In this document: positions 36,566-45,665 of the stretch, one piece after another
Layout: every line of letters starts with the position of its first letter
Numbering within the stretch: position 1 is the first letter of the stretch
Assembly: GCA_902774295.1 (NCBI GenBank)
Contig: CACYHP010000001.1
Span: 434,001-498,000, forward strand
Direction of reading: 5' to 3'
DNA from: an uncultured Bacteroidia bacterium
Lineage (GTDB): Bacteria > Bacteroidota > Bacteroidia > Bacteroidales > F082
Length of the DNA: 64,000 bases
Position numbers and translations under genes: made by a program
The notes under the pieces: model-generated
Seen by the model: the letters and a program-made list of their open reading frames with translations, nothing else
Database searches by the model: none
Told to the model about the DNA's origin: nothing

Positions 36566-36605
36566 AAAGGATTTCTCGATTTCGCTTCGCTGCACTCGAA
36601 ATGAC
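36495..36605 (+). repeat. Family D element, copy D1
   Basis: Arms GTCATTTCGACCGGAGTG...GGAGAAATCC and GGATTTCTCG...CGAAATGAC are inverted, with about 25 bases between. It overwrites the 3' end of the permease gene and supplies its stop codon. Confidence 0.85.
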
Positions 36606-36619
36606 AAAATAATGTAAAT

Positions 36620-36943
36620 ATGAAAAGATACTGTCAGTGTTTACAGCTCGTCGATGACGAAGAAATGATTGCCAAATACGTGGAAGCTCACCGTCATGTT
36701 TGGCCTGAGATTATTGAAGGTCAGCGTGAAGTTGGCATCCTCGACATGCAGATTTATCGCAAAGGTCGTCAGCTGTTTATGATTATGGATGTGAAAGACG
36801 ACTTCGACTTCCAGCGTGATATGGCAAAATTAGCCACTCTGCCTCGACAAGCGGAATGGGAAGCCTACGTCTCGCAATTCCAAGGCTGCGCAGCGAATGC
36901 CAGAAGTGATGAGAAGTGGCAACTAATGGAGAGGATATTTTAA
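36620..36943 (+). CDS. L-rhamnose/L-fucose mutarotase family protein
   Basis: 107 residues of the small RhaM (DUF718) fold. The start MKRYCQCLQLVDDEEMIAKY, the pair YVEAHRHVWPEI and the later FMIMDVKDDFD match the family; the histidines and tyrosine are the likely catalytic residues. It interconverts sugar anomers. Context with FucP and a sugar kinase suggests fucose. Confidence 0.88.
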   Translation: MKRYCQCLQLVDDEEMIAKYVEAHRHVWPEIIEGQREVGILDMQIYRKGRQLFMIMDVKDDFDFQRDMAKLATLPRQAEWEAYVSQFQGCAANARSDEKWQLMERIF

Positions 36944-36944
36944 G

Positions 36945-37012
36945 ATTTGCTTCGCAAAGAAATCTGAAAAAAATATTATAAAAATCTGACAAAAATGTTC
37001 TTCGTAAAAGAT
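36945..37012 (+). repeat. Family F repeat, left copy (AAATCT units)
   Basis: AT-rich stretch with AAGAAATCTG, ATTATAAAAATCTGAC and a small hairpin TTGCTTCGCAA. The right copy at 37480 is similar in inverted orientation; they bracket the GxxExxY gene. Confidence 0.5.
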
Positions 37013-37015
37013 CTT

Positions 37016-37438
37016 TCAAAACAGTTTTATTCGTTCAATATCACCAGATGAGAATCTCTCGTACCATTCGCTATAGATGCGGTCTGGGGAGAAATTTATA
37101 AGCATACCATAAGGTTTGTGTGTAATATTCAAATAGTTCTTTAGCTGTCGTCGGTGATCATCACTAACATATTGAACGGTTTTCAACTCAATAATAATAT
37201 CATCATCAATAACCAAATCCAGACGATAATTCTGATTCAGTTTAACGTTGTCCCAATATATAGGTAGAAAAACCTGACGTTCAACTTTGTGCCCATTAAG
37301 TTCAAGCAAATACTGCATAGCAGCTTCATAAGCCGACTCCAGCAGTCCATAGTGATACTTATTGTATACCTTCATAGCTACCCCAGTAATGTCTACAAAA
37401 AACTGGTATTTCTTATTGTGTTCATCTAAAAGGTTCAT
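37016..37438 (-). CDS. GxxExxY protein (PD-(D/E)XK nuclease-like), copy 1
   Basis: 140 residues from the ATG at 37438; an upstream in-frame TTG at 37465 would add nine residues. The name-giving motif is YGLLESAYEAAM near 30, with G-x-x-E-x-x-Y as GLLESAY. YRLDLVIDDDIIIELKTV near 85 has the D...ExK pattern of the PD-(D/E)XK nuclease superfamily (PDDEXK_3). Function of the family is not established. It is the only minus-strand gene between 0.9 and 43.8 kb and lies between inverted AT-rich repeats. Confidence 0.88.
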   Translation of the reverse strand: MNLLDEHNKKYQFFVDITGVAMKVYNKYHYGLLESAYEAAMQYLLELNGHKVERQVFLPIYWDNVKLNQNYRLDLVIDDDIIIELKTVQYVSDDHRRQLKNYLNITHKPYGMLINFSPDRIYSEWYERFSSGDIERIKLF

Positions 37439-37479
37439 ATCTTTTGTGTTAATTCCTCCTCGCAAAAATACAAAAAAAT

Positions 37480-37532
37480 TCTAAAGTATATCATTTTCTT
37501 AGATTTTTGTAATAGATTTTTATAGATTTCTT
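37480..37532 (-). repeat. Family F repeat, right copy
   Basis: AGATTTTTGTAATAGATTTT and AGATTTCTT; the reverse complement reads AAGAAATCTATAAAAATCTA, which aligns with the left copy. Confidence 0.5.
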
Positions 37533-37561
37533 GCCCATTAGGGCATTCAAAAAAAGAAATA

Positions 37562-37584
37562 TCCTGCTTGCAGGAGATTTTTTT
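37562..37584 (+). terminator. Terminator-like hairpin
   Basis: TCCTGCTTGCAGGA palindrome followed by GATTTTTTTG. It lies just before the promoter of the export operon. Confidence 0.5.
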
Positions 37585-37615
37585 GTAAAAGTTCTTGTTT
37601 TATTATATTTTTTTG

Positions 37616-37623
37616 TATTTTTG
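37616..37623 (+). promoter_or_regulatory. Promoter of export operon
   Basis: TATTTTTG -7 box, with CTTG at 37594-37597 as possible -33 box, 18 bases spacing; 44 bases before the start codon of the Wza-like gene. Confidence 0.6.
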
Positions 37624-37667
37624 TAAACTGATTAAATAGGCAAATACAAACAAATTAAAATACTACT

Positions 37668-40346
37668 ATGAAGAAACTTTTTTTGATGATTCTGTTTTTT
37701 GCAGTGTTGCCGATAACGATGTTGGCGCAGACTCCCGACATGATGGCTATGGCGAGAGCTGAGCTGCAAAAACGCGGTCTTGAAGAGACAGAAGTGCGTG
37801 CACGTTTACTCCAAGAGGGCATTGATGTGGATAACATCCCGCCTGCGGAGTATGCCAGCTACCAGGGCAGAGTGACTGAAATCCTTAACAAGATGGTGGC
37901 AGAGAAAAATGCTGTTACAGAGACTCCAGCCGCTGCCGCTACAGGCGGTGATACTGTGGTGGTCACTACAGAGGACATCCCTCAGACCACGACGGGTGAG
38001 GCTGCCGCCGAAGAAGCACTCGAGGAAGCTCTTAAGGAAAATCACGTGTCTCCTACTGAAGGTACCGACATTTACGGACATGCCATGCTTAAAGGTAAAA
38101 GCCTCGACGTGTTCCGTACCACAGACGGCGCCTTGGCACCTGACACATACGTCCTCGGTGAAGGCGATGAGGTGCATATCTCAATCTTCGGTTCATCACA
38201 GACAGAGATTCATCAGCGTATAGGTCCTGACGGTAGCATCCAGCCTGCCGGTTCAGCCAAGATATTCCTGAAAGGTATGACACTGGCTCAAGGCCGTGAG
38301 GCTATCCGCAGCAAACTGAGCCATCACTTCTCTTTCAAACCTGACCAGATCGCTGTCACAATCACCACTGCCCGTACCGTTGCAGTCAGCATCTACGGCG
38401 AGGTGGGAGTGCAAGGCGGTTTCACCTTGAGTGCCTTGAACAACGTGTTCAACGCATTGGTGGCTGCCGGTGGTCCTACTGCAATAGGCACAGTGCGTAA
38501 CATCCAGCTTTCACGCTCAGGTAAGACTCATACCCTCGACCTTTATCAGTATATGAGAAAACCTAATGTCAACATAAATTATGACATTCAGAACGGCGAT
38601 GTGATCTTTGTCCCGGTGGCAAAATGTGTTGTATCAGTACAAGGTGCTGTCAACCGTCCTATGCGTTATGAGATGCTTGAGAAAGAGACTCTCGCTGACC
38701 TTATCGAATATGCAGGCGGTGTGACATGGAACGTTTATCCTGAATTTGTTCAGATTGAACGTATCGAAAACGGTCAGATTATCTACGTTGACTATAAACT
38801 CAGTGATATTACCTCCGGCAAACTCAAAGTTGAACTGCAGCCAGGCGATGTCGTACGTATCAAGACAGCTAGAGAACCTGTTGAAAACTATGTGTCTATT
38901 GACGGCGATGTTTATTATGACGGACGTTTCGAGCTTGATAAGAACACTTCGCTCAAAGCCTTGCTCGACAACGCAAAACCACGTTACACAGCCCTCACAG
39001 ATTACCTCTTTGTGGAACGTACAAGAGACGATGAGACTGTTGAAATTATTACCGTTCCATTCCCAGGAGTAAACGGTAACCCAGACTTCATGCTTAAGTC
39101 ACGTGATAAGGTGACAGTGTTGAAACAGTCGTCATATCGCGATGTCGGGACTATCGAAGTGAACGGTCAGGTGCGTAAGCCATTCTCACGTAACTTCGGC
39201 CTTGACGACCGCATGACCATCAGCCAGGCTATCGACTTCGCAGGTGGATTGAAGCCAAGCAATTTCCCAGTAGCTTACATCTTCCGTAAGGATATCACCA
39301 ACCCTGAAAAGATGACATATATCCGTGTGGATCTTGAAAAAGATGGTGATAAGTTGTTGCAACCAGGTGACCGCCTTAATATTTATGATAACACAACCTA
39401 TACAAACGTCGGTGAAGTCCGTGTTGACGGTGCTGTGAAGAATCCGTTCGGAACAACTTACGATGAATCGCTTACGATTCATGACCTGCTTTGGATGGCG
39501 GGTGGTTTCACTGTAGGTGCCGCTTACGACCGTGTTGAATTGTTCCGTCTGAACATTTCAAAGACCAACCAGGTGGAGCTTCAGCAGATTACCCTTACAG
39601 TTGATGAAGATTATAACGTTTTGACCAATGATATTGCACTTCAGCCTTACGACCATATCGTGGTACGTATGACACCGAACTACACCAAAGGCAGATATGT
39701 TGAGGTGAACGGCCGTGTTAAATATCCTGGCGTTTATGTGCTGACAGACGACAAGACCCAGTTGTGGGAAATCATCAAACAGGCTGGCGGTTTGCTCAGC
39801 GATGCAGATCCATACGCGCGTTTGATGCGCACTAATGGTCGTAACAAAGGTAACATCGGTCTTGATCTTCGTAAAGTTAAGAAAAATAAAGGTAGTATAA
39901 AGGACGACCCTTACCTCATGGAAGGCGATGTTATCACCATTGTACGTCGTGAGAACACCGTGATGATTCGTGAGACAGGTACTCACATGAGCCAATATGT
40001 GGTTGAAGGATTCGCATCAGACCATAAGCTCTTGGTTTATGATGGCCGTCACAGCGCAAAATGGTATATCAAGCACTATGCTGGCGGTTTTATCAAGACT
40101 GCCGACAAGAACAGTGTCACTGTGACATTCCCTAACAACCAGGCAGAAGGTACATCACGTTTCATCTTCCGTCATTATCCTAAGGTGGAACCGGGTGGTG
40201 TCATCACCCTTCGTATTGATCCGAAGAAGAAAGAGCGTATAGAGAAGCCGAAAGAGAAGATTGACTGGGGTAACGAGTTGAGAAACTCATTGGCAGCTCT
40301 TATCTCTGTGGTGTCAATCATCTTGCTTGTTGAAAATATAAAATAG
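37668..40346 (+). CDS. Wza-like polysaccharide export protein with SLBB domains
   Basis: 892 residues with a cleavable signal peptide (about 1-20, ending MLAQ). A low-complexity Ala/Glu/Thr stretch lies at 80-120. The polysaccharide export (Poly_export) domain follows near 150-250 (YVLGEGDEVHISIFGSSQTE), then several soluble-ligand-binding beta-grasp (SLBB) repeats through residue 800, for example YVEVNGRVKYPGVYVL. It should form the outer-membrane/periplasmic exit channel for capsule or EPS. A C-terminal hydrophobic segment near 875 may anchor it. The Wzz-like gene follows after 6 bases. Confidence 0.92.
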   Translation: MKKLFLMILFFAVLPITMLAQTPDMMAMARAELQKRGLEETEVRARLLQEGIDVDNIPPAEYASYQGRVTEILNKMVAEKNAVTETPAAAATGGDTVVVTTEDIPQTTTGEAAAEEALEEALKENHVSPTEGTDIYGHAMLKGKSLDVFRTTDGALAPDTYVLGEGDEVHISIFGSSQTEIHQRIGPDGSIQPAGSAKIFLKGMTLAQGREAIRSKLSHHFSFKPDQIAVTITTARTVAVSIYGEVGVQGGFTLSALNNVFNALVAAGGPTAIGTVRNIQLSRSGKTHTLDLYQYMRKPNVNINYDIQNGDVIFVPVAKCVVSVQGAVNRPMRYEMLEKETLADLIEYAGGVTWNVYPEFVQIERIENGQIIYVDYKLSDITSGKLKVELQPGDVVRIKTAREPVENYVSIDGDVYYDGRFELDKNTSLKALLDNAKPRYTALTDYLFVERTRDDETVEIITVPFPGVNGNPDFMLKSRDKVTVLKQSSYRDVGTIEVNGQVRKPFSRNFGLDDRMTISQAIDFAGGLKPSNFPVAYIFRKDITNPEKMTYIRVDLEKDGDKLLQPGDRLNIYDNTTYTNVGEVRVDGAVKNPFGTTYDESLTIHDLLWMAGGFTVGAAYDRVELFRLNISKTNQVELQQITLTVDEDYNVLTNDIALQPYDHIVVRMTPNYTKGRYVEVNGRVKYPGVYVLTDDKTQLWEIIKQAGGLLSDADPYARLMRTNGRNKGNIGLDLRKVKKNKGSIKDDPYLMEGDVITIVRRENTVMIRETGTHMSQYVVEGFASDHKLLVYDGRHSAKWYIKHYAGGFIKTADKNSVTVTFPNNQAEGTSRFIFRHYPKVEPGGVITLRIDPKKKERIEKPKEKIDWGNELRNSLAALISVVSIILLVENIK

Positions 40347-40352
40347 TCGATT

Positions 40353-41504
40353 ATGGAGACAAACGAAAACAATGTAAAACCTGTTGAACAAGAGGAAGAA
40401 GGCCTTGACATTATGGCTATTATCCACAGATTGTGGGATGGTCGTAAGACTATCTTCATCTGTCTTGGAATCTTCGTAGCATTGGGTCTTGTGGCAGCAA
40501 TTACCATGAAACGCTCTTACACTGTGAAGACTGTGATGGTGCCGCAGCTCAACTCTCGTCAGAACTCTTCTTTAGGTAGTTTGGCAGCCTTGATGGGTGT
40601 CGATCTCGGAGTGCAGGCAAGCACCGCCGACCTCTCGCCGCTTGTTTATCCTGAGATTGTGAACAGTGTGCCTTATCGTCTTGAATTGATGCACACTCCT
40701 CTTCATTTTACGAAATGTGATTATCCGATAAGCTTGTTCGACTATATTTTGAACGGATATAACAAACCATCAGTGTTTTCTTATATTACAAAATATACTA
40801 TTGGTTTGCCGGGTTTAATCATCAATTATATTCGTGGTCCACAGCCTGAAATTGAATACAATGTAAGTAACGACACCGTTGAAGGTGGCAATCCGGCACC
40901 ACGTCCGATAATCGTGACTGTCAACGAGCAGCAGATGATTGATGCGTTTGGCAGAGTGGTTTCGCTCGACGTCAATAAAAAAGAAGGTTATATCACTTTG
41001 ATTGTAAACGGTTTTGAACCAATCCAGACTGCAGAGTTGGCATTGAAGGCACAGCAACTGCTTCAAGATGAGGTGACACGTCACCGTATTGAGAAATCGG
41101 AGAAAGAGTTGGAGTATATCCAGGCTCGATTCGAGGAGGTTAAGAAGGAAAATGACCTTTATCAGGAGATGCTGGCAACTATCACTGACCGCTCACAGAG
41201 TCTCACAAACACACGCGACCGCATCGAGAGAGACCGTATCCAGGCCAAATACATGGTCTCAAACGCTATCTTCAACGAGTTGGCAAAGCAGCTTGAACAG
41301 GCTAAGATGCAGGTGAAACGCGACACTCCGGCATACGCTATCATTCAGCCTGTCACCATCCCGATGAAGCCGTCGAACAGCCGTGCCAAGACCCTCATCG
41401 TATGGACATTCTTCGGATTCATCGTCGGATGTGGCATTGTCTTAGTTAAAGGATATATACCAAAGATGAAGGCGATGTTTAAAGCTAACGCTGACGCGGC
41501 CTAA
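40353..41504 (+). CDS. Wzz/chain-length determinant family protein
   Basis: 383 residues with the two-helix topology of polysaccharide co-polymerases: a first membrane helix near 35-55 (FICLGIFVALGLVAAITM), a large periplasmic part with coiled coil near 235-300, and a second helix near 345-368 preceded by the proline-rich IPMKPSNSRAK. It controls chain length and contacts the Wza-like protein. There is no fused tyrosine kinase. Confidence 0.92.
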   Translation: METNENNVKPVEQEEEGLDIMAIIHRLWDGRKTIFICLGIFVALGLVAAITMKRSYTVKTVMVPQLNSRQNSSLGSLAALMGVDLGVQASTADLSPLVYPEIVNSVPYRLELMHTPLHFTKCDYPISLFDYILNGYNKPSVFSYITKYTIGLPGLIINYIRGPQPEIEYNVSNDTVEGGNPAPRPIIVTVNEQQMIDAFGRVVSLDVNKKEGYITLIVNGFEPIQTAELALKAQQLLQDEVTRHRIEKSEKELEYIQARFEEVKKENDLYQEMLATITDRSQSLTNTRDRIERDRIQAKYMVSNAIFNELAKQLEQAKMQVKRDTPAYAIIQPVTIPMKPSNSRAKTLIVWTFFGFIVGCGIVLVKGYIPKMKAMFKANADAA

Positions 41505-41506
41505 CC

Positions 41507-41628
41507 GTCATTTCGAGCGGAACGGAGTGAAGTCGAGAAATCCTCTGTTAACGGGAACCATAAAATGTTTACGTTAATGGAGGATTTCTCCATTTCGCTC
41601 CATTGCATTACGCTTCAGTCGAAATGAC
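41507..41628 (+). repeat. Family D element, copy D2
   Basis: Inverted arms GTCATTTCGAGCGG...GAGAAATCC and GGATTTCTCC...GAAATGAC with about 40 bases between. The spacer begins CTGTTAACGG and ends TTACGTTAAT; both ends resemble the interior of the GIY-YIG-bearing copy at 60554. Confidence 0.85.
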
Positions 41629-41644
41629 GAATTAGAAAAATTAT

Positions 41645-41652
41645 TATCTTTG
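41645..41652 (+). promoter_or_regulatory. Promoter of rnr
   Basis: TATCTTTG -7 box, 59 bases before the proposed rnr start. Confidence 0.65.
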
Positions 41653-41676
41653 CAAAAATAAAATTACCGAAAAGAG

Positions 41677-41705
41677 AAGATTTCTCCACTTCGGTCGAAA
41701 TGACG
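41677..41705 (-). repeat. Family D half-element
   Basis: GATTTCTCCACTTCGG...CGAAATGACG, one arm only, inside the rnr leader. It contains an in-frame ATG at 41700 that could confuse start calling. Confidence 0.75.
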
Positions 41706-41711
41706 AGAATT

Positions 41712-43877
41712 ATGTCAAGAAAGAAAACAAACAGCCTCAGTACATTTGTAAATACAATACTGCGAATCTACGGTGAGCATCCGTTTAAGCCCATGAACTA
41801 TAAGCAGATAGCGAAGATCATGGGTGTGCGCGATGCGGCAGGCAAAGACGTCATATTTCAGGTACTTGAGACGTTGGCTCGCGACGGCCAGCTGATAGAG
41901 AACCACCCTTACAGCTATGTCCTGAACCCTGAGCTGGTGAACGAATACGGCCCGAAGCCGCAGTATGTGGTGGGAACGGTCGACATGAAGAGCACCGGCA
42001 AGGCTTATGTGGTGCCGGATGACGGCGGCGAGGACATTCAGATTGCCTCGAACAACACCGGCAAGGCATTCCACGGCGACACAGTCAAGGTGGCGATGTT
42101 TCCGAAGAGGAAGTCGAAGAAGACCGAGGGCGAGATCGTGGAGGTGCTGCGCCGCGCCCGCACCGAGTTCGTCGGGATATTCTCAATATCTCACGGCTAC
42201 GCTTTCGTGGTGTCAGACAGAGCCACCATGCCTGTCAACTTCTACATCCCGAGAGGTAGCTACAAAGGCGCCCGCGACGGACAGAAAGTCATAGTGCGGC
42301 TCACCGACTGGCCCGATAACTCACGCAACCCGTTCGGAGAAGTGGTGAAAGTGCTCGGCACACCGGGCGAGAACAACGTCGAGATGCAGTCGATACTCCT
42401 GGAATACGAGTATCCGCTGGAGTTTCCGAAAGACGTCGAAAAAGAGGCAAACAAGATTTCGGATAAGATCCCAGCATCGGAAATCAAGAAAAGAAGAGAT
42501 TTCAGAGATATATTCACCATCACCATCGACCCCCGCGACGCCAAAGACTTCGACGATGCCATCTCTTATCGCAAGCTGCCAAATGGCAACCATGAGGTGG
42601 GAGTGCATATCGCCGACGTGTCGCATTATGTGAAACCGGGCTCAGCCATCGACAACGAGGCGCAACAGCGCGGCACTTCGGTGTATCTCGTTGATAGAAC
42701 CATCCCGATGCTGCCTGAGAAACTCTGCAACATGGTGTGCTCGCTGCGTCCCGACGAGGAGAAACTGACGTTTTCGGCTGTCTTCGAGATGAACGACAAA
42801 GCTGAAATCCTCAACAAATGGATAGGGAAGACCGTGATAAAGTCGAACCGTCGCTTCGCTTACGAAGAGGTGCAGGCTATGATTGAGGGTGGGGAAGGTG
42901 ATTTTAAAGAAGAAATCATGATTCTCAACGACTTAGCCACCAAGCTTCGTGAGAAACGCATGGCTCAGGGCTCCATCAACTTCCACAGCGAAGAGGTGAA
43001 GTTTGTGCTTGACGAGAAGATGCATCCTATCGACACTTACGTGAAGGTGCAGAACGAGGCTAACATGCTCATCGAGGACTTCATGTTGCTGGCGAACCGC
43101 ACCGTGGCTGAGGCGATAGGCAAGAAAGACTCGAAATATCATGGATATACCTTCGTGTATCGTGTGCACGACGAGCCTAACCCTGAGAAGCTGTTCAGCT
43201 TCATCTCGTTGGTGTCGAAACTGGGCTATTCGATGAACATCAGCACGCGCGAGAATCTTGTGAAGTCGTACAATGCCTTGTTTGATGCCGTGGAAGGCAA
43301 GGGCGAGCGCAATCTCGTTGAGACCGTGGCACTTAGGACGATGGCGAAGGCGCTTTACAGCACCGTCAACATTGGGCATTATGGCTTGGCGTTCCCGTTC
43401 TACACACATTTCACCTCGCCTATCAGACGTTATCCCGATTTGATGGTACATCGACTCATCGAACGCTATATGATTGAAAATCAGCCGAGTGTGAGCCAGG
43501 AGGAATACGAGGTCTTGTGCCAGCACGCCTCCGAGATGGAGCGCAAGGCTGCCGAGATGGAGCGCGAGTCGGTGAAGTACAAACAGGCTGAGTATCTGCA
43601 GGATAAGATTGGCAAGGTGTTCGACGGACTCATCTCCGGCATCAGCAAATGGGGTATCTATGTAGAGCTTAAGGACAGCAAATGCGAGGGCATGGTGCGC
43701 TACAACACTCTACAAGACGATTATTACTACCTCGATGAGGAAAATTTCCGTGTCATCGGGCAGGAGACACGTCAAATCTTCCGCCTCGGCGACGCTGTGA
43801 AAGTGCGCATCGAAGCGGTAGATTTGATCAAGAAACAGATGGAGTTCACCTTAGTGAGTAAACGTCATCGTGTTTAA
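41712..43877 (+). CDS. rnr: Ribonuclease R
   Basis: About 721 residues of the RNase II/R family, a processive 3'-5' exoribonuclease that degrades structured RNA. Order of domains: N-terminal winged helix, two cold-shock domains, the RNB catalytic domain and a C-terminal S1 domain. The RNB active site is seen in TIDPRDAKDFDDAISYRKL near 275-290 and in VHIADVSHYVKPGSAID. S1 residues GLISGISKWGIYVEL lie near 645. ATG 41712 is preferred to the repeat-borne ATG at 41700. Its 3' end overlaps the convergent gene at 43851 by 27 bases. Confidence 0.95.
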   Translation: MSRKKTNSLSTFVNTILRIYGEHPFKPMNYKQIAKIMGVRDAAGKDVIFQVLETLARDGQLIENHPYSYVLNPELVNEYGPKPQYVVGTVDMKSTGKAYVVPDDGGEDIQIASNNTGKAFHGDTVKVAMFPKRKSKKTEGEIVEVLRRARTEFVGIFSISHGYAFVVSDRATMPVNFYIPRGSYKGARDGQKVIVRLTDWPDNSRNPFGEVVKVLGTPGENNVEMQSILLEYEYPLEFPKDVEKEANKISDKIPASEIKKRRDFRDIFTITIDPRDAKDFDDAISYRKLPNGNHEVGVHIADVSHYVKPGSAIDNEAQQRGTSVYLVDRTIPMLPEKLCNMVCSLRPDEEKLTFSAVFEMNDKAEILNKWIGKTVIKSNRRFAYEEVQAMIEGGEGDFKEEIMILNDLATKLREKRMAQGSINFHSEEVKFVLDEKMHPIDTYVKVQNEANMLIEDFMLLANRTVAEAIGKKDSKYHGYTFVYRVHDEPNPEKLFSFISLVSKLGYSMNISTRENLVKSYNALFDAVEGKGERNLVETVALRTMAKALYSTVNIGHYGLAFPFYTHFTSPIRRYPDLMVHRLIERYMIENQPSVSQEEYEVLCQHASEMERKAAEMERESVKYKQAEYLQDKIGKVFDGLISGISKWGIYVELKDSKCEGMVRYNTLQDDYYYLDEENFRVIGQETRQIFRLGDAVKVRIEAVDLIKKQMEFTLVSKRHRV

Positions 43878-45596
43878 GCTGACTTTTCCGGATTTTTCAT
43901 CGACAGATATTACCTTGATTTCTCCGTTTTCAAAGAAAAGCTTTATGTTTTCCTTGTCGTTAGGCAGATTGGATGCGATATTGTCTGTTGAAAGCAACAT
44001 ATTGGCTCCATGGATATAAACATACAAGACTATGTTTTTCTCATCGGTCAACAGTATGTAATACACCCCTTGATTATAAGCTATATCAAGTATTCTGGTA
44101 GGAAGCAGATCTTTTTTGTCGAGAATTTCTTGCAGTTTGTTTTTCGCCGGAATATTGTTTGTTACCACATCTTGCACCAGCAGGCCTTTCTCCGTCAGCA
44201 CATCGTTTATGTTAAATGATGATAGCTGTTTAAGACTGTTTCTGTCGTAGGTTTTTATATCGCCGGCGTATGTGTCGGCTACGACGACATGGTTTTTGTC
44301 GTGACACATCTTGGGCGAGAAATAGAAATAGCCGGTGTGCTCTTTTTTGTGCCAGTCCGGCAGCTCGCCTAAAAACTGCGAGAATTCGTATTGAGGGGAG
44401 GTCAAGACCGACAGCATCGGGCAGAAATCGTAGAAACTATCGAGGAAAGGATCGTTTTCAGGAGAATTGGGTTCCGCAGTCGTGCCTTGTGTCGGCCATC
44501 CTTTCAAAACTCCCATAAAGACTCGTTGTTTTTCTTCATCAATATAGAAGTGAGAATGTGAAGTGATGTACAGGCTGTCGAGTTTCATCGGAACTATGGC
44601 TTTGGATTTCTCCTTCAAGTTATAACGGATAAAACATGCTTGATTTGTGTATACAAGATCTTCGGTTTCAATGTTTTCCCAATACAGATGCGGCAGTGAT
44701 GCTGAAATGTAAAGCTCTTCGGCATCATTAGAAAATGCGATATCAAGATATATGATTTGCATTATATTCATATAAATTAAAGCTTGGGCCAAACTGTCGG
44801 GAACATCTGGAGCTTTGAACAGGTAATACTCTAAGTTGTTGGTATGGATGGTATCGGTGAAAACATAGCGGTTGGCTTTTCTTTCGGCCAAAAGCACTGC
44901 CGATGTCTCATATTCGAGGCAGGCCAGCTTAGAGAAGTCTTTTGAGAATGCGATGTTTGATATTTTCGGTAGTTTGGAGCAGTTTATATTACGGCTGCTT
45001 TGGTCAAGTATTTGTAATTTGGCTTTTGCCGGTAAAATTTTATCGCTGATACCGTTGCTGATTTTCTTTGAGATCTTATCAACTTTTATGGTATCAAGGT
45101 CGTCTGTCAATGACTTGAAGAAATCATCATTGTATGTTATGCCCAATAACGGCGAGGCGCTGATAAAGTCGCCGGTATTGTTGTTGATTATGACGATGTA
45201 AGGAACGCCGATGGTGCCTGTCTTGAAGTGGAAACTTTCCATCAATGGGTCGTCATAATTGGTGCAGACCAGGTTTTGTGTGCCGTAGTTTTTGGTCGAA
45301 AGTTCTTCGTATGCGGCTATAGGGTCGTCGCTAAGAGCGATGAGAGTTATATAAGCTTTCGGAAAATGCTTTTTTGTATCTTTAAAAAACAGAGGTATGG
45401 AGCCTTCGCATCGCGGGCAGCCTCCAACCGGCATCAAGACCGAGAATGTATAGTCGCCTGTTGCACCTATCTCGGCAAGACGGTCTTTCACGGTGGATTC
45501 GGTGCCTTTGATTTGCTCAATGCCGTAAAGTGTTTCCTGTGCTTTGGTGAAAAAGCAGAGAGTGATGAGGATAATAAATAGGATATGTTTTTTCAT
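43851..45596 (-). CDS. Secreted thioredoxin-like/beta-propeller-like protein
   Basis: 581 residues with a signal peptide (1-19, ending FFTKAQ). Residues 40-160 look like a thioredoxin fold with FSVLMPVGGCPRCEGSIPLFF; CPRC takes the place of CxxC. The rest has repeated beta strands (KISNIAFSKDFSKLACLEYE, NHVVVADTYAGDIKTYDR) that suggest a 6-bladed propeller as in BF3164-like proteins. Function unknown; exported, probably periplasmic. Convergent 3' overlap with rnr. Confidence 0.65.
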   Translation of the reverse strand: MKKHILFIILITLCFFTKAQETLYGIEQIKGTESTVKDRLAEIGATGDYTFSVLMPVGGCPRCEGSIPLFFKDTKKHFPKAYITLIALSDDPIAAYEELSTKNYGTQNLVCTNYDDPLMESFHFKTGTIGVPYIVIINNNTGDFISASPLLGITYNDDFFKSLTDDLDTIKVDKISKKISNGISDKILPAKAKLQILDQSSRNINCSKLPKISNIAFSKDFSKLACLEYETSAVLLAERKANRYVFTDTIHTNNLEYYLFKAPDVPDSLAQALIYMNIMQIIYLDIAFSNDAEELYISASLPHLYWENIETEDLVYTNQACFIRYNLKEKSKAIVPMKLDSLYITSHSHFYIDEEKQRVFMGVLKGWPTQGTTAEPNSPENDPFLDSFYDFCPMLSVLTSPQYEFSQFLGELPDWHKKEHTGYFYFSPKMCHDKNHVVVADTYAGDIKTYDRNSLKQLSSFNINDVLTEKGLLVQDVVTNNIPAKNKLQEILDKKDLLPTRILDIAYNQGVYYILLTDEKNIVLYVYIHGANMLLSTDNIASNLPNDKENIKLFFENGEIKVISVDEKSGKVSLNTMTFTH

Positions 45597-45622
45597 GGCT
45601 TAAATGCTTTTAGATTTAAAAT

Positions 45623-45656
45623 TTTGGAAATGCGGCTGTACAGCCGCATTTCCAAA
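45623..45656 (-). terminator. 34-bp perfect palindrome, probable bidirectional terminator
   Basis: Arms of 17 bases (centre CTGT/ACAG, GC-rich GGCTG core, ends TTTGG/CCAAA) without mismatch. As RNA it gives a hairpin followed by A/T-rich sequence on either strand. It lies between the two minus-strand genes. Confidence 0.7.
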
Positions 45657-45665
45657 TTCCGGTCA

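Noticed and set aside
42933..43526. 197-codon minus-strand frame opposite rnr
   Set aside because: Complete overlap with the conserved RNB domain of RNase R on the other strand; no recognisable protein.
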